A DNA stretch of 64,000 nucleotides from Sporosarcina cyprini (GTDB lineage Bacteria; Bacillota; Bacilli; Bacillales_A; Planococcaceae). Shown in pieces: positions 49,847-59,599 of the stretch. Position numbers and translations under genes: made by a program. Every line of letters starts with the position of its first letter. Position 1 is the first letter of the stretch. Below the pieces are notes generated by a model. It was not told where the DNA came from. It was given only the letters and a program-made list of their open reading frames with translations, and searched no databases. The stretch spans positions 62,001-126,000 of the forward strand of contig NZ_JAKMHX010000016.1 of the NCBI RefSeq assembly GCF_022048975.1, given 5' to 3'.

Positions 49847-51481
49847 TTATGAATTCATTTCATACAGTTCCGCCCATTTTCTTCGTGCCCAGTCGAACGG
49901 ACCTTCAAACGTTGTCAACTCTCCATCTTCTAGCCAGGCTGTCCTGTCGAAGATTTTATTTAGGAAATAGCGATCGTGGGATACTGCTAAAATGGTGCCC
50001 GGAAACTCTTCCAATGCTTCCTCCAACACTTCTCGGGATTCGATATCAAGATGATTGGTCGGTTCATCAAGCAACAGAAGATTAATATCCTGATGCATGA
50101 GCTGTGCCAGCCGTAGCCTCATTCTCTCTCCGCCACTCAAATCGGATAAACGCTTAAAGACGTCCGGTCCATAGAACATAAACTTCGCTAGGATATGTCT
50201 GGCTTCCCCTTCCGCTACACTGACCTCTTCCCTGAAAACATCGATCAGTCTCGCTTTCGGATTTGCCGCTTCGGCATGTTGGGATAAGAAACCTATTTTC
50301 ACGTTGCTGCCAACTTTACAAATCCCTTCATCCACCGCCAGCTGGCCAATTAGCAACTTTAAAATTGTTGATTTGCCAGTGCCGTTTTGCCCGACGATTG
50401 CCGCCCGGTCTTTCCAATAAATATGGAGATTCGCCTTGGACAAGATCTGCTTCGGACCAAATGATTTACTAGCATCTTCCATGACAACGACTTCTTTCCC
50501 GCTTCGCTCTGTCGGTTCAAACGACAACGCCATCTTTTTCGGATCGACCAAAGGCTTCTTGATTTTGGCCATTCGTTCCAGTGCCCGCTCCATATTTCTC
50601 GCTTGCCGGTGCAATCCAGCATTCGGCGGGTTCGCTTCGTTTGCCCATTGTTTCAACCGCTTGATCGCTTCTTTCATTTTCCTGATTTTCTTTTGCTGCT
50701 CTTCGTATTCTTGGAATTGGCGCAGCAGCAGCTCCTCCTTCTGCTGGACGAACGAACTGTAATTGCCATGGTAAAGTTGCAGCTCCCCGTCTTCCAAATC
50801 GGCTATCTTGCTCACTGTTGCATCTAAGAAAGCACGGTCATGGGACACAATGACAACTGTCCCGCCATATTCGGTCAAGTACCCCTCCAGCCATTCCACT
50901 GCGAATAAATCCAAATGATTCGTTGGTTCATCGAGCAGCAATAAATCCGGCTGGCTTAACAACAGCTTGCCTAACATCATTTTCGTCTGCTCCCCGCCGC
51001 TCATCACCGCAAAATCCTGATGAATGAAACTTCGTAACTGCAGGCCATTGATCACCTTTTCGATTTCCGATTCCATCGCATAGCCATTCCGGCTCAGAAA
51101 TTCTTCTTGCAGCTGGCCATATTGCTGGAGGAGCCGCTCCAAATCCGCGCCTTCGGATGACATTTTCGTCTCAAGAGCCTTCAAGCTTTCTTCTATTTCC
51201 AACAGTTCCCCGAATGCACTCCTCAGTACTTCGTAACCAGTCATCGGCTCTTCGAGTACAGGAATTTGAGACAAATAGCCGACTTTCGTTCCTTTTTTAA
51301 AGTGGATCGCCCCTGAATCGACTGCTTCCACTCCGGCAATTAATTTAAATAATGTCGTCTTGCCGCTTCCATTTCGACCGACTATTCCTAACCGATCACT
51401 TGTTTTAATATCCAAAGACAAATCTTCAAAAATGTTGGTCCCACCTAACATCTTGCTAACCTTCTGTATTGTACAAATCAT
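49847..51481 (-). CDS. ABC-F family ATPase (translation factor or ribosome protection)
   Basis: 544 residues with two ATPase domains and no membrane segments. Domain 1: Walker A GRNGSGKTT (about 35), signature MSGGEQ, Walker B LLLLDEPTNHLD. A charged helical linker (about 255-325, QEYEEQQKKIRKMKEAIKRL) corresponds to the P-site tRNA interaction motif. Domain 2: GQNGTGKST (about 365), LSGGERMRLRLAQ, LLLLDEPTNHLD. Both sites look active. ABC-F proteins bind the ribosomal E site; some give resistance to 50S antibiotics. A long leader with a small ORF upstream is compatible with attenuation control. Confidence 0.9.
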   Translation of the reverse strand: MICTIQKVSKMLGGTNIFEDLSLDIKTSDRLGIVGRNGSGKTTLFKLIAGVEAVDSGAIHFKKGTKVGYLSQIPVLEEPMTGYEVLRSAFGELLEIEESLKALETKMSSEGADLERLLQQYGQLQEEFLSRNGYAMESEIEKVINGLQLRSFIHQDFAVMSGGEQTKMMLGKLLLSQPDLLLLDEPTNHLDLFAVEWLEGYLTEYGGTVVIVSHDRAFLDATVSKIADLEDGELQLYHGNYSSFVQQKEELLLRQFQEYEEQQKKIRKMKEAIKRLKQWANEANPPNAGLHRQARNMERALERMAKIKKPLVDPKKMALSFEPTERSGKEVVVMEDASKSFGPKQILSKANLHIYWKDRAAIVGQNGTGKSTILKLLIGQLAVDEGICKVGSNVKIGFLSQHAEAANPKARLIDVFREEVSVAEGEARHILAKFMFYGPDVFKRLSDLSGGERMRLRLAQLMHQDINLLLLDEPTNHLDIESREVLEEALEEFPGTILAVSHDRYFLNKIFDRTAWLEDGELTTFEGPFDWARRKWAELYEMNS

Positions 51482-51758
51482 AATTTTCGCTTCCTCTCAT
51501 CCTGTTTTCACAGCAGAAAGCGCACAAAAAAAGACTGCGTTCGGGCAGTAGCAGACTGGTCGACAAGCACTTCCATCGTTCGTGCTCCGGTTTGATCGCC
51601 ATCCTTTCATCCCCACGCTACAGGCACAGCCAAATAAGGCTTGCGCATGCAAACAGAGGAGAATCCAAATAGCAAAGAACCGTATCGTTCTCAATCTATT
51701 AATGCCTTATGCAATCTTTCCTAATTCGTAAGGAATGATGTGCCGAACCGCTGTGTGA
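51482..51758 (-). other. Long leader between the small ORF and the ABC-F gene
   Basis: 277 bp with no firm gene. On the minus strand it holds a hairpin with AGCAC/GTGCT arms, then a 5-bp ACTGC/GCAGT hairpin followed by seven T. A 48-codon frame (ATG near 51604, start MAIKPEHERWKCL) overlaps the ABC-F start. The terminator-like hairpin is weak, so an attenuator role is only a suggestion. Confidence 0.35.
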
Positions 51759-51881
51759 TTACTGAAATTGTCTATAAAAGGGCATACGTATCCCGTTGAG
51801 CGCAATTTCATGAGTAATCGCACATGAAGTGGCTAAATATTCCAATAGTACTTCACGCGCATTCACAGTGTCCAACATCAT
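51759..51881 (-). CDS. 40-aa small protein, unknown
   Basis: ATG-ATG at 51876-51881 opens 40 codons, beginning MMLDTVNAREVLLEYLATSC and ending in RMPFYRQFQ. GGAGGTGAGG (51883-51892) is among the best ribosome binding sites in the window, and a sigma-A promoter lies just upstream. No family is recognised; it is neither strongly hydrophobic nor basic. It may be an independent small protein or a translated leader for the ABC-F gene 277 bp downstream on the same strand. Confidence 0.6.
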   Translation of the reverse strand: MMLDTVNAREVLLEYLATSCAITHEIALNGIRMPFYRQFQ

Positions 51882-51901
51882 TCCTCACCTCCGTTCAATA
51901 A

Positions 51902-51929
51902 ATAGTAAAAATATTTTATCATTAATCAA
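51902..51929 (-). promoter_or_regulatory. Sigma-A promoter of the small ORF/ABC-F unit
   Basis: On the minus strand, TTGATT (51924-51929) and TACTAT (51902-51907) are 16 bp apart, immediately after the acyl-CoA dehydrogenase stop codon. Confidence 0.6.
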
Positions 51930-51956
51930 CTAAACAAGCAATAGACCATAGCTTAT

Positions 51957-53147
51957 TTATTCAAATGGCCATTCCGGCAGCATATGGCTGAGCCGCTTAT
52001 CTTCACGGTAGCCTAATACATACTCCGCCTGCATGATCGTATGGATTTCACGAGTGCCTTCGTAGATGACTGGCGCTTTCGAGTTACGCAAGAAGCGTGC
52101 AACTGGGTATTCATCAGAATATCCGTAAGCCCCATGGATTTGGAATGCATCATCTGCCGCTTTGTTCGCAAAATCGCATGCTTGCCACTTCGCTAAGGAC
52201 GTTTCGCGCGTATTGCGAACGCCTTTGTTTTTCAATTCGCCTGCACGGTACACAAGAAGACGGCTCATTTGATAGCCCGCTTCCATATTGGCAAGCATCC
52301 GCTGAACGAGCTGATGTTTTCCAATCGCTTTTCCGAACGTTTCGCGTTCGTGGCAATACTTCACGCTTTCTTCGAGACATGCCATGATTAGGCCGACAGC
52401 ACCCGCCGCGACGGTGAATCGGCCGTTATCTAATGCGGCCATGGCAATTTTGAAGCCTTCCCCTTCTTTGCCGAGAAGGTTTTCTGCCGGCACGCGCATA
52501 TCCTCGAAGAACAGTTCACCTGTATTGCCTGCACGGATCCCATATTTCCCTTTAATCGCTTTGGAAGAGAATCCAGGGAATGTCCGCTCGACGATGAACG
52601 CACTAATGCCGTGATGTTTCTGGGATTTATCCGTATAAGCGAATACGAGGAAATGGTCTGCGACGTCGCAAAGGGAGATCCACGTCTTCTGCCCGTTGAT
52701 GACATAATGATCGCCATCGCGGACGGCAGTTGTCGACATTGCCGCCACGTCAGAGCCCGCACCCGGTTCTGTCAGGCCAAACGCTCCGATTTTCTTACCT
52801 TCGGCTTGCGGTACGAGATATTTCTGCTTCTGTTCCTCTGTCGCCCATTGCATCAACGTCATGGAATTGAGTCCGATGTGGACAGAGACAGCCGTCCGGA
52901 ATGCCGTGTCGCCCCGCTCCAATTCTTCGCAAAGGATGGCTAGCGAATTGTAATCCATGCCGCTTCCGCCGTATTTCTCCGGTATGCAAACGCCCATGAA
53001 TCCTAGATCGGCGAGTTTCTTCCAAATGGCAGGGTCAAAGCCGCCTTCCGCATCCCATTTTTGGATATGCGGCATGATTTCCTCATCAACAAACTGACGG
53101 GCTGTTTTGCGCAACATCTTTTGTTCTTCAGTAAACTCGAAATTCAT
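51957..53147 (-). CDS. Acyl-CoA dehydrogenase, probably glutaryl-CoA dehydrogenase-like
   Basis: 396 residues with the ACAD fold: FGLTEPGAGSD (about 123-133) and KTWIS bind flavin, RFTVAAGAVG follows, and the catalytic Glu is E363 in VIYEGTREIH. Within FRTAVSVHIGL, Arg84 and Ser88 align with the glutarate-binding Arg94 and Ser98 of human glutaryl-CoA dehydrogenase (YRSAMSVQ), and Tyr362-Glu363 match its Tyr-Glu pair. With lysine 6-dehydrogenase-like and ALDH genes just upstream, a role in oxidising glutaryl-CoA to crotonyl-CoA is likely. Third gene of the operon. Confidence 0.85.
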   Translation of the reverse strand: MNFEFTEEQKMLRKTARQFVDEEIMPHIQKWDAEGGFDPAIWKKLADLGFMGVCIPEKYGGSGMDYNSLAILCEELERGDTAFRTAVSVHIGLNSMTLMQWATEEQKQKYLVPQAEGKKIGAFGLTEPGAGSDVAAMSTTAVRDGDHYVINGQKTWISLCDVADHFLVFAYTDKSQKHHGISAFIVERTFPGFSSKAIKGKYGIRAGNTGELFFEDMRVPAENLLGKEGEGFKIAMAALDNGRFTVAAGAVGLIMACLEESVKYCHERETFGKAIGKHQLVQRMLANMEAGYQMSRLLVYRAGELKNKGVRNTRETSLAKWQACDFANKAADDAFQIHGAYGYSDEYPVARFLRNSKAPVIYEGTREIHTIMQAEYVLGYREDKRLSHMLPEWPFE

Positions 53148-53201
53148 GTCACGATCCCCTTTCTTTCATTCGAAAGGGAAGGCTCCCACCTCCCCTGAAA
53201 A

Positions 53202-54371
53202 TTACACGTGTGCTTCTGTTTTTCCTACAGATTCTTCAATGTCGACACCGCGTTTTTTCATTTCTTCAATATATAGTTCGCCTGGGACGATGCTCTCCGG
53301 CGGATGGACTCCGCGCTTGGTGATCGTTCCATTCCCGATCATCTGCGCAACAACCGAGATGGTGTTGGCAGTCGCTCGGGCCATCGCTGTTTCATTCACC
53401 GTCATATCTTTTTCTGTAACGAGATTGTATTCATACGTTGCCGTTTCACCGTTTTTCTCTCCGCTGACAATGACGCGCAGCAAGACCGCATCCACCTTGT
53501 CGCCTAATTTAAGCTGCGGTGACAGCTGTTCCCGCATGACGTCCCGCACTTTCACTTTCGAGCCGCCCACCTCAACTTCGCTGTTCTTTGACAGCAAGCC
53601 GAGATCGACGAGCAGCTGGAATTTTTCCGCATGCCCTTTGTACCGGATTGTCTTATATTCCAACGTCTGCACATCCGAGAACGTCTTCGTCAATGTCGAT
53701 GTTCCACCAGATGTATGGAATGCTTCCAGCTCCCCATAATCCTTGAAATGGATGGACTCCACTTCGGAGAGGGACGGAATTTCGAGCAATTGACCGTCAC
53801 GAATGACATGAGACGGATCGGTATAATGATCGAATACCCCTTCGAGCGAGAAGACGATATTATAATTGAGCGGCGGCTCCGGCTTCACCGGAATTCCTCC
53901 GACATATAATTTAATACTCTCGACCTTATCGAGCTTGCTTGCCCCGTAACCGCTCAGGATGTTGATCATTCCCGGAGCCACCCCTAGATCCGGAATGATT
54001 GTTACCCCTTTGGCTTCGGCCTCTTTCGCGAGCCCCAGCACGGCATCGGTCGCCCCGCCGATATGACCGCCGAGGTCGATGGAATGGACGCCGATTTCAA
54101 CAGCCGTCCGGGCCACTTTTTCATTGAAGGAATAGAATAACGCATTGATGACGACATCCCCAAGTCCCATCACTTCCTTCAATTGCTCATCGTTTGTCGC
54201 ATCGAGCGATAGAATATCCAACTTATCGGACGAAAGCTTCGCCGCAAACTCTTCCGCCTGCTGCACATTCAAGTCCGCCAAGTACACCTTTTGAACATCA
54301 TCACTTTTCACAAGATCACGCACTGCCTCTTTCCCCATTAATCCGGCTCCGAGTACTACTACTTTCATCAT
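53202..54371 (-). CDS. Saccharopine dehydrogenase-family protein, probable lysine 6-dehydrogenase
   Basis: 389 residues. An N-terminal Rossmann domain begins [20 protein letters not shown]-terminal catalytic domain follows from about residue 125 ([18 protein letters not shown], then [19 protein letters not shown]). Length and pattern fit the lysine 6-dehydrogenase of Geobacillus, which deaminates lysine with NAD+ to allysine/piperideine-6-carboxylate. It lies 68 bp downstream of an ALDH that could oxidise that product. Specificity is inferred from context; a different amino acid oxidoreductase remains possible. Confidence 0.8.
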   Translation of the reverse strand: MMKVVVLGAGLMGKEAVRDLVKSDDVQKVYLADLNVQQAEEFAAKLSSDKLDILSLDATNDEQLKEVMGLGDVVINALFYSFNEKVARTAVEIGVHSIDLGGHIGGATDAVLGLAKEAEAKGVTIIPDLGVAPGMINILSGYGASKLDKVESIKLYVGGIPVKPEPPLNYNIVFSLEGVFDHYTDPSHVIRDGQLLEIPSLSEVESIHFKDYGELEAFHTSGGTSTLTKTFSDVQTLEYKTIRYKGHAEKFQLLVDLGLLSKNSEVEVGGSKVKVRDVMREQLSPQLKLGDKVDAVLLRVIVSGEKNGETATYEYNLVTEKDMTVNETAMARATANTISVVAQMIGNGTITKRGVHPPESIVPGELYIEEMKKRGVDIEESVGKTEAHV

Positions 54372-54439
54372 ACAACCCCTACTTCCCTTTAAGATTTCCG
54401 TGTCCTCAGATGCTTTTCAATTCGATGATGGACGGAACA

Positions 54440-55918
54440 TTATTCCGTATCAATTTGGGCGCGCTGCAGCTTGCCGCTGAAGTCCACGTAAATGCTCTTC
54501 CACTCTGTGAACACATCCAGTGCGGCGACACCCGAATCCCGATGTCCGTTTCCTGTGCCCTTCGTCCCCCCGAACGGCAAATGGATTTCCGCGCCTGTCG
54601 TTCCGGCATTGACGTACACGATGCCAGTATCCAGATCCCGCTGCGCTTTGAAGATCGTATTCACATCTTTGGAAAAGATAGAACTCGACAAGCCATACAG
54701 GACACTGTTGTTCACTTCAATCGCTTCATCCAGGCTGCCGACTTCAATTAAGGAGACAACTGGCCCGAAGATTTCCTCCTGTGCCAGGCGGCTGTCCCAC
54801 TTGACGTCTGTGAACAATGTCGGTTCAAAGTAATGGCCGTTCGCCATTTCTCCTTCATTCAGCACATTGCCGCCCGCGATAAGCTTGGCCCCTTCTTCTT
54901 TCCCGATTTCGACGTACTTTTGAATCTTTTCGATCGCTTTTCCGTTAATGACAGGACCCACCTTGACGGACTCGTCCAAACCATTTCCGATGGATAAGGT
55001 TTTCATCGCCTCTTGAAGCTTCTGCTCCAGCTCTTCCTTTACATCTTTATGCACGATGACCCGGCTGCATGCCGTACAACGCTGACCCGCTGTACCAAAT
55101 GCACTCCAAAGGATCCCTTCCACGGCCAGATCCAAATCGGCATCATCCATGACGATGACCGCATTTTTGCCGCCCATTTCAAGGGATACTTTTTTCAGAT
55201 GGCGCCCGCCCGTTTCAGCAACATGGCGGCCTGTTTCTGTCGAACCGGTAAAGGAGATGACGCGGACATCCGGGTGTTCAATCATTGCCGTACCAACTTC
55301 CGAGCCGGACCCGAAGACGATATTGGCCACGCCTGCTGGCAAGCCGACTTCCTCGAAAATAAGAGCCATTTCATAGGCCATCATTGGCGTCTCTGTGGCA
55401 GGCTTCCAAACGAATGTATTCCCCGCGACCATCGCAGGAAACGACTTCCACGTAGCGATGGCTACCGGGAAATTCCACGGTGTAATCAGCCCGACAACAC
55501 CGATTGGCGCCCGGACGCTCATTGCAAATTTATCCATCAATTCGGAAGGCACGGTTTCACCGAACAGCCGGCGACCTTCACCCGCCATATAGTAGGCCAT
55601 GTCGATGCCTTCCTGCACTTCCCCGCGTGCTTCCTCGATCACTTTCCCCATTTCCTTAGTCAGTACTTCTGAGAGATGTTCCTTCTTTTCCTTCATGATA
55701 TTGCCGATTGCATATAAGTAATCCGCCCGTTTCGGTGCCGGCACGAGTGCCCATTTCTTCTGGGCCTCCTTCGCCGCCTGAACAGCCAGAGCGACATCTT
55801 CCTTTGTGGACAGGCGCACTTGCGCAAGTTCTTCTCCAGTTGCCGGGTTCGTGACCGCTGTATATTTCGCTCCCCCACCGTCTTGCCATGAACCTCCGAT
55901 GTAATTGTTCAATTGCAT
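54440..55918 (-). CDS. Aldehyde dehydrogenase, probable aminoadipate-semialdehyde dehydrogenase
   Basis: 492 residues, NAD(P)-dependent. [12 protein letters not shown] (about 145) and [11 protein letters not shown] (about 225) form the cofactor site. Catalytic Glu lies in LEMGGKN (about 250) and catalytic Cys in GQRCTACSR (about 284). The C-terminal [17 protein letters not shown] resembles the GAEI-FGG pattern of ALDH7/antiquitin. As first gene of the operon it would turn allysine into 2-aminoadipate. AAAGGGGAATG precedes ATG at 55918. Confidence 0.88.
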   Translation of the reverse strand: MQLNNYIGGSWQDGGGAKYTAVTNPATGEELAQVRLSTKEDVALAVQAAKEAQKKWALVPAPKRADYLYAIGNIMKEKKEHLSEVLTKEMGKVIEEARGEVQEGIDMAYYMAGEGRRLFGETVPSELMDKFAMSVRAPIGVVGLITPWNFPVAIATWKSFPAMVAGNTFVWKPATETPMMAYEMALIFEEVGLPAGVANIVFGSGSEVGTAMIEHPDVRVISFTGSTETGRHVAETGGRHLKKVSLEMGGKNAVIVMDDADLDLAVEGILWSAFGTAGQRCTACSRVIVHKDVKEELEQKLQEAMKTLSIGNGLDESVKVGPVINGKAIEKIQKYVEIGKEEGAKLIAGGNVLNEGEMANGHYFEPTLFTDVKWDSRLAQEEIFGPVVSLIEVGSLDEAIEVNNSVLYGLSSSIFSKDVNTIFKAQRDLDTGIVYVNAGTTGAEIHLPFGGTKGTGNGHRDSGVAALDVFTEWKSIYVDFSGKLQRAQIDTE

Positions 55919-55999
55919 TACAACATTCCCCTTTCACTCTCGAACTTTTTGGAACCGCTTTCAATTACTCTATTTCGACACGAAGCAGCGGAATCCTTC

Positions 56000-56016
56000 T
56001 TTATTTCTGAAATAAA
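56000..56016 (-). promoter_or_regulatory. 17-bp perfect palindrome upstream of the lysine operon
   Basis: TTTATTTC and GAAATAAA flank a single T, about 82 bp upstream of the ALDH start. The spacing fits an activator or repressor site. No regulator gene adjoins. Confidence 0.45.
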
Positions 56017-56048
56017 CGGTAAATCAGATGATTATTTTTATTCGAACC

Positions 56049-56077
56049 AAAAAACCGGGAAGCGCTTGGCTCCCCGG
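56049..56077 (-). terminator. Terminator of the SEC-C/TPR gene
   Basis: CCGGGAAGC pairs with GCTCCCCGG with one mismatch, then TTTTTT on the minus strand. Confidence 0.85.
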
Positions 56078-56083
56078 CTTATT

Positions 56084-57940
56084 TCATAGTAAACCCCAAA
56101 TATACATGGCCTCATCCAAACTTCCAGGCTCGATCGCGAGATGATCCGGGTAGGGGAATTTCGGAAAATCATTTTCAATTATATGGTCGACGTATGGATT
56201 CTCCAAGTTCGCTTTTTCATAAAGCGCTTCAACTTTTTTATTCCACCCATTATTCCGGCTGAGTTCCAGCTTCCATTTCAAAAAAGAAAGCGTAGGATCT
56301 GGTAATTCCGTTTCGTACATGTGAATGAGTTCGTCCGCCCGCTTCCAATCTCCGTCTCTCAGACGCGCAGAAATAGCCAAATAGTGAGCGCCTTGCTGAT
56401 CACTCGGATTTATTTCAACCAGCTTTTCAAAGCAAGCAGCCGCCTCGCCAAAGCGATCTTCTTCAAACTGGAGTACGCCCAGCATGAACAGCGCACGCAT
56501 ATACGGCCGGTTCGTCACTAATGCCCACGGAATTTCAACTGGTTCAAATGTTTGTTCACCGAGCTGCACTGCCTTTTTAATAAGGCTTTCTGCATCTTTC
56601 ACATCCGTGGAAAGTTCCGCTAAGAGCAAATGCACATCCACAGACTCAGGATCGAGTTTCCCAGCTTCTCGAATCAAACCCTCCACTTTCTCAACATCAG
56701 AGAATGCAGCGTACGCTTCATAGCAAAGCATTTGGGCCCGGTCGACATCCGATTTAGGAATAAATGACCGGTTTCCCTCCTCCATCAAATGCTGATTCAG
56801 TGCCTCCATTGAATCAAATTCAAGATTCATTGATTTACGGTACATTTCCCAGTTCATTCGTTCGGTAGCGTAAGGGTGGAGACCAATTTGATAACTGATT
56901 TGAGGCTGTTCCCTAGTCACCATCTCATCTTCGGCCTTGTTGAGGATCTCGTACATAGGTTCAATATGCTTTGTCATGGAAGATACGGATATTCCAAACA
57001 ATGCTGCGATATCTTTTTGTGTGCAATGCTTTGCCCCGAGCAAGCCCTGATCATAAAGCACTTTGAATGCAGCAGCGGCCACCCCTTCATGTTTTCTGAC
57101 GACTGGATTGCATTCCTTGTAATATGCCATGAGTAAGGCTGGTCCAAACTCCAGCGCCACTTTGCCACCCCCATGGGCTTTCAGCTGTTCATCCAGCAAA
57201 ACAAAGGCCTGTAGCTGGTCGGGTTCAACTAATTCCTCTAGCGTCATTTCCATTACGCCATTGATCATTTTGTAAATGTCGGCGAAATGCGTACGATAGA
57301 ACTCACGGCTGTTCGACAATCCGCTTTCCTCCGCCATCTTGCTTAGCTTTGACTCTATTAAATTATTTGGAGATTGAAATTGCTGAAGACCGTCTATGAT
57401 GCGAATTCCGTTTTCCGAAAGTTCATTATCACGCAAGGCTATGGTGAATAAATAATATCCTTCTTTCGGCGGCGCCTCCATATATGCCATCTGTTCAAAC
57501 TCGTAAGAACTGTCTTCAAGCAACTGTTCGCATATAATTCGCCCATCCTTGACACTCGTCACTTTTGCAAGCAAAACGATAGGCTGCCGCCAGCTTTCCA
57601 GTATCTTTCTCGTCCCAGGGCGAAGCGGCGTATTCAGCCATTTCATCAGATGCCGATTCCAAAGATCTTCCCGCTCAATGAACATATAGGCATCTAACAT
57701 GGTATTTTCCGAATCCTCTTTATCCGCAATCTGGCCGACTTTGCGTTTCCACTCACGCTCATATTCATCCAATTTGTTAAAGTCGACGTTATTCTGAAGT
57801 CCACTTTCAAAATAACTTCGAATTACCCGTTCCGTTTCTTCTTGCACAAGCTGATCATTTGTAACTGTTTCTTTCAGTGCGCAGCATTTTTTATATTTCT
57901 TACCACTGCCGCAAGGGCATGGTTCGTTACGTCCAATCAC
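56084..57940 (-). CDS. SEC-C / HTH / TPR multidomain protein, unknown function
   Basis: 618 residues, cytoplasmic. It begins with a SEC-C zinc motif, RNEPCPCGSGKKYKKCC (about 4-20). Around residue 310-335 there is a helix-turn-helix-like segment, TQKDIAALFGISVSSMTKHI. The C-terminal third has TPR-like helices: DRFGEAAACFEKLVEINPSD and AHYLAISARLRDGDWKRADEL. No catalytic motif is seen. SEC-C zinc modules often bind ribosome- or SecA-related partners; a scaffold or regulator is plausible. Monocistronic. Confidence 0.75.
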   Translation of the reverse strand: MIGRNEPCPCGSGKKYKKCCALKETVTNDQLVQEETERVIRSYFESGLQNNVDFNKLDEYEREWKRKVGQIADKEDSENTMLDAYMFIEREDLWNRHLMKWLNTPLRPGTRKILESWRQPIVLLAKVTSVKDGRIICEQLLEDSSYEFEQMAYMEAPPKEGYYLFTIALRDNELSENGIRIIDGLQQFQSPNNLIESKLSKMAEESGLSNSREFYRTHFADIYKMINGVMEMTLEELVEPDQLQAFVLLDEQLKAHGGGKVALEFGPALLMAYYKECNPVVRKHEGVAAAAFKVLYDQGLLGAKHCTQKDIAALFGISVSSMTKHIEPMYEILNKAEDEMVTREQPQISYQIGLHPYATERMNWEMYRKSMNLEFDSMEALNQHLMEEGNRSFIPKSDVDRAQMLCYEAYAAFSDVEKVEGLIREAGKLDPESVDVHLLLAELSTDVKDAESLIKKAVQLGEQTFEPVEIPWALVTNRPYMRALFMLGVLQFEEDRFGEAAACFEKLVEINPSDQQGAHYLAISARLRDGDWKRADELIHMYETELPDPTLSFLKWKLELSRNNGWNKKVEALYEKANLENPYVDHIIENDFPKFPYPDHLAIEPGSLDEAMYIWGLL

Positions 57941-58007
57941 ACTACCACTTCCTTCTTCTGGATGCTCTAGTACTCATTCTACATGACGAATTGATTTCCC
58001 TTCCTAC

Positions 58008-58041
58008 AAAAAAACCGCGCAGGAAGATTACTCCTGCACGG
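58008..58041 (-). terminator. Terminator of the MFS gene
   Basis: GCAGGA (58019-58024) pairs with TCCTGC (58032-58037), extended by CC/GG, and TTTTTTT follows on the minus strand. Confidence 0.8.
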
Positions 58042-59569
58042 GTTGGGTTTTAGGTTCAAATGTTTCTTTCACAGCCGGTGATTTTGCAGCATTAAAAGTT
58101 GGTGGTTTCACCCGCTTGATGAAAAGTGTCAAAATCAGCCCGGCAACCGCAATTAGTGTCGAGATGAAGAAGGAGTGGTTAATTCCATCGAGCATCGCCT
58201 GCAACCCGATTTCCTTCTGCATCGCCAATGCTGCCGCCTGGTCAGTTGGCATCTGGCCACTCGCCATCGCTTGTTGTGCCAGCTCTTCCCCTGATTTCTC
58301 CATGCGCTTTGTCATAATAGTAAGCAGGAGGGCCGACCCGATAGCTCCCGACACTTGCTGAATCGTATTATTGATGGCTGTACCGTGAGGATTTGATTTC
58401 ATCGGCAGCTGGTTCAAGCCATTTGTCATGATTGGCATCATAACCATGGACATTCCAAACATCCGAATTGTATAAAGGGCCATTAAATAGTAGTACCCTG
58501 AATCCAACTGAAGACGGCTTAAGTAGAATGTGCTGGCAATCGTAATGACAAGTCCCGTTATCGCAATGAATTTCGGGCCGTATTTATCAAAAATCCGCCC
58601 AGTAATCGGCGCCATTCCGCCCATAACGATAGCACCCGGCAGCATGAGGAGACCTGCATCGAATGGCGAGATACCCCGGACATTCTGTACGTACAGCGGT
58701 GTCAAAATCATACCAGAGAACATCGCGACAGACATGATCATCGAAATGATGGATGCAAGTGCGAACATCGAATGCTTGTAAATCTTGAAATCAAGCAACG
58801 GCTCCTTCATGCGAAGTTGGCGGAAGATGAAGATGAGCAGCGAAACTGTACCGATTGCAATGGTTCCATAAACAATTGGCGAACCCCAGCCTTTATCCCC
58901 TGCCGAGCTGAAACCATACAGCAAACCGCCGAAGCCGATGCTTGAGAAGATAAGTGAAACCACATCAAGGCGAACTTCACGATTCGGCGTAATGTTTTTG
59001 AGTTTGAAAATCGCGAGCAAAATGGAAAGAATCCCAAATGGCAAGACAATTTCAAACAACGTGCGCCATGAGTAATGTTCTACAATCCATCCAGATAATG
59101 TCGGTCCAATTGCGGGAGCCGTAAACATAACAAGACTGAAAAGCCCCATCGCAGAGCCCCGTTTTTCAATTGGAAAGGCAACGAGCATAACGTTCATCAA
59201 TAGCGGCATCATTAATGCCGAGCCTGACGCCTGGATCATCCGCGAAAATACGAGCAGTCCGAATGACGGCGCGACGATTGCAAGTCCAGTACCAAGAGTA
59301 AACAGGAGCATCGCTGTGATGAACAGCTTCCTATTTGTAAACTTCTGAACGAAGAAGGCACTTGCCGGAATCATGATTCCGTTCACGAGCATGAAGCCCG
59401 TTGTCAGCCATTGAACAGCAGATGGCTTGACCTGAAACTCATTCATAATGGAAGGCAGTGCAATATTTAATAATGTATTGTTCAAAATGGCAACGAAGGC
59501 CCCGAAGAACAGAATGGCAATCATTCCATACGGCGGCTTTTCATGCATTTTTTTAATATCCATTTCCAA
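58028..59569 (-). CDS. MFS DHA2-family (EmrB/LmrB-type) drug exporter
   Basis: About 513 residues with 14 membrane helices. DHA2 features: LNNTLLNIALPSIMNEF in helix 1, RMIQASGSALMMPLLMNV (about 110-127), GPTLSGWIVEHYSWRTLFEI (motif C, about 155-174) and a second-half DAGLLMLPGA. It exports lipophilic drugs with H+. TTG at 59569 has GGGGGA 8 nt upstream; ATG at 59584 has no site. It is divergent from a TetR gene, with a TTGTAC palindrome between. Confidence 0.92.
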   Translation of the reverse strand: MEMDIKKMHEKPPYGMIAILFFGAFVAILNNTLLNIALPSIMNEFQVKPSAVQWLTTGFMLVNGIMIPASAFFVQKFTNRKLFITAMLLFTLGTGLAIVAPSFGLLVFSRMIQASGSALMMPLLMNVMLVAFPIEKRGSAMGLFSLVMFTAPAIGPTLSGWIVEHYSWRTLFEIVLPFGILSILLAIFKLKNITPNREVRLDVVSLIFSSIGFGGLLYGFSSAGDKGWGSPIVYGTIAIGTVSLLIFIFRQLRMKEPLLDFKIYKHSMFALASIISMIMSVAMFSGMILTPLYVQNVRGISPFDAGLLMLPGAIVMGGMAPITGRIFDKYGPKFIAITGLVITIASTFYLSRLQLDSGYYYLMALYTIRMFGMSMVMMPIMTNGLNQLPMKSNPHGTAINNTIQQVSGAIGSALLLTIMTKRMEKSGEELAQQAMASGQMPTDQAAALAMQKEIGLQAMLDGINHSFFISTLIAVAGLILTLFIKRVKPPTFNAAKSPAVKETFEPKTQPVQE

Positions 59570-59599
59570 GCTTGATTCCCCCATATCTATTTAACATGA

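Noticed and set aside
51520-51560. Strong intrinsic terminator in the ABC-F leader
   Set aside because: The T run is good, but the stem before it is only 5 bp (ACTGC/GCAGT). It is kept as a weak candidate inside the leader entry.
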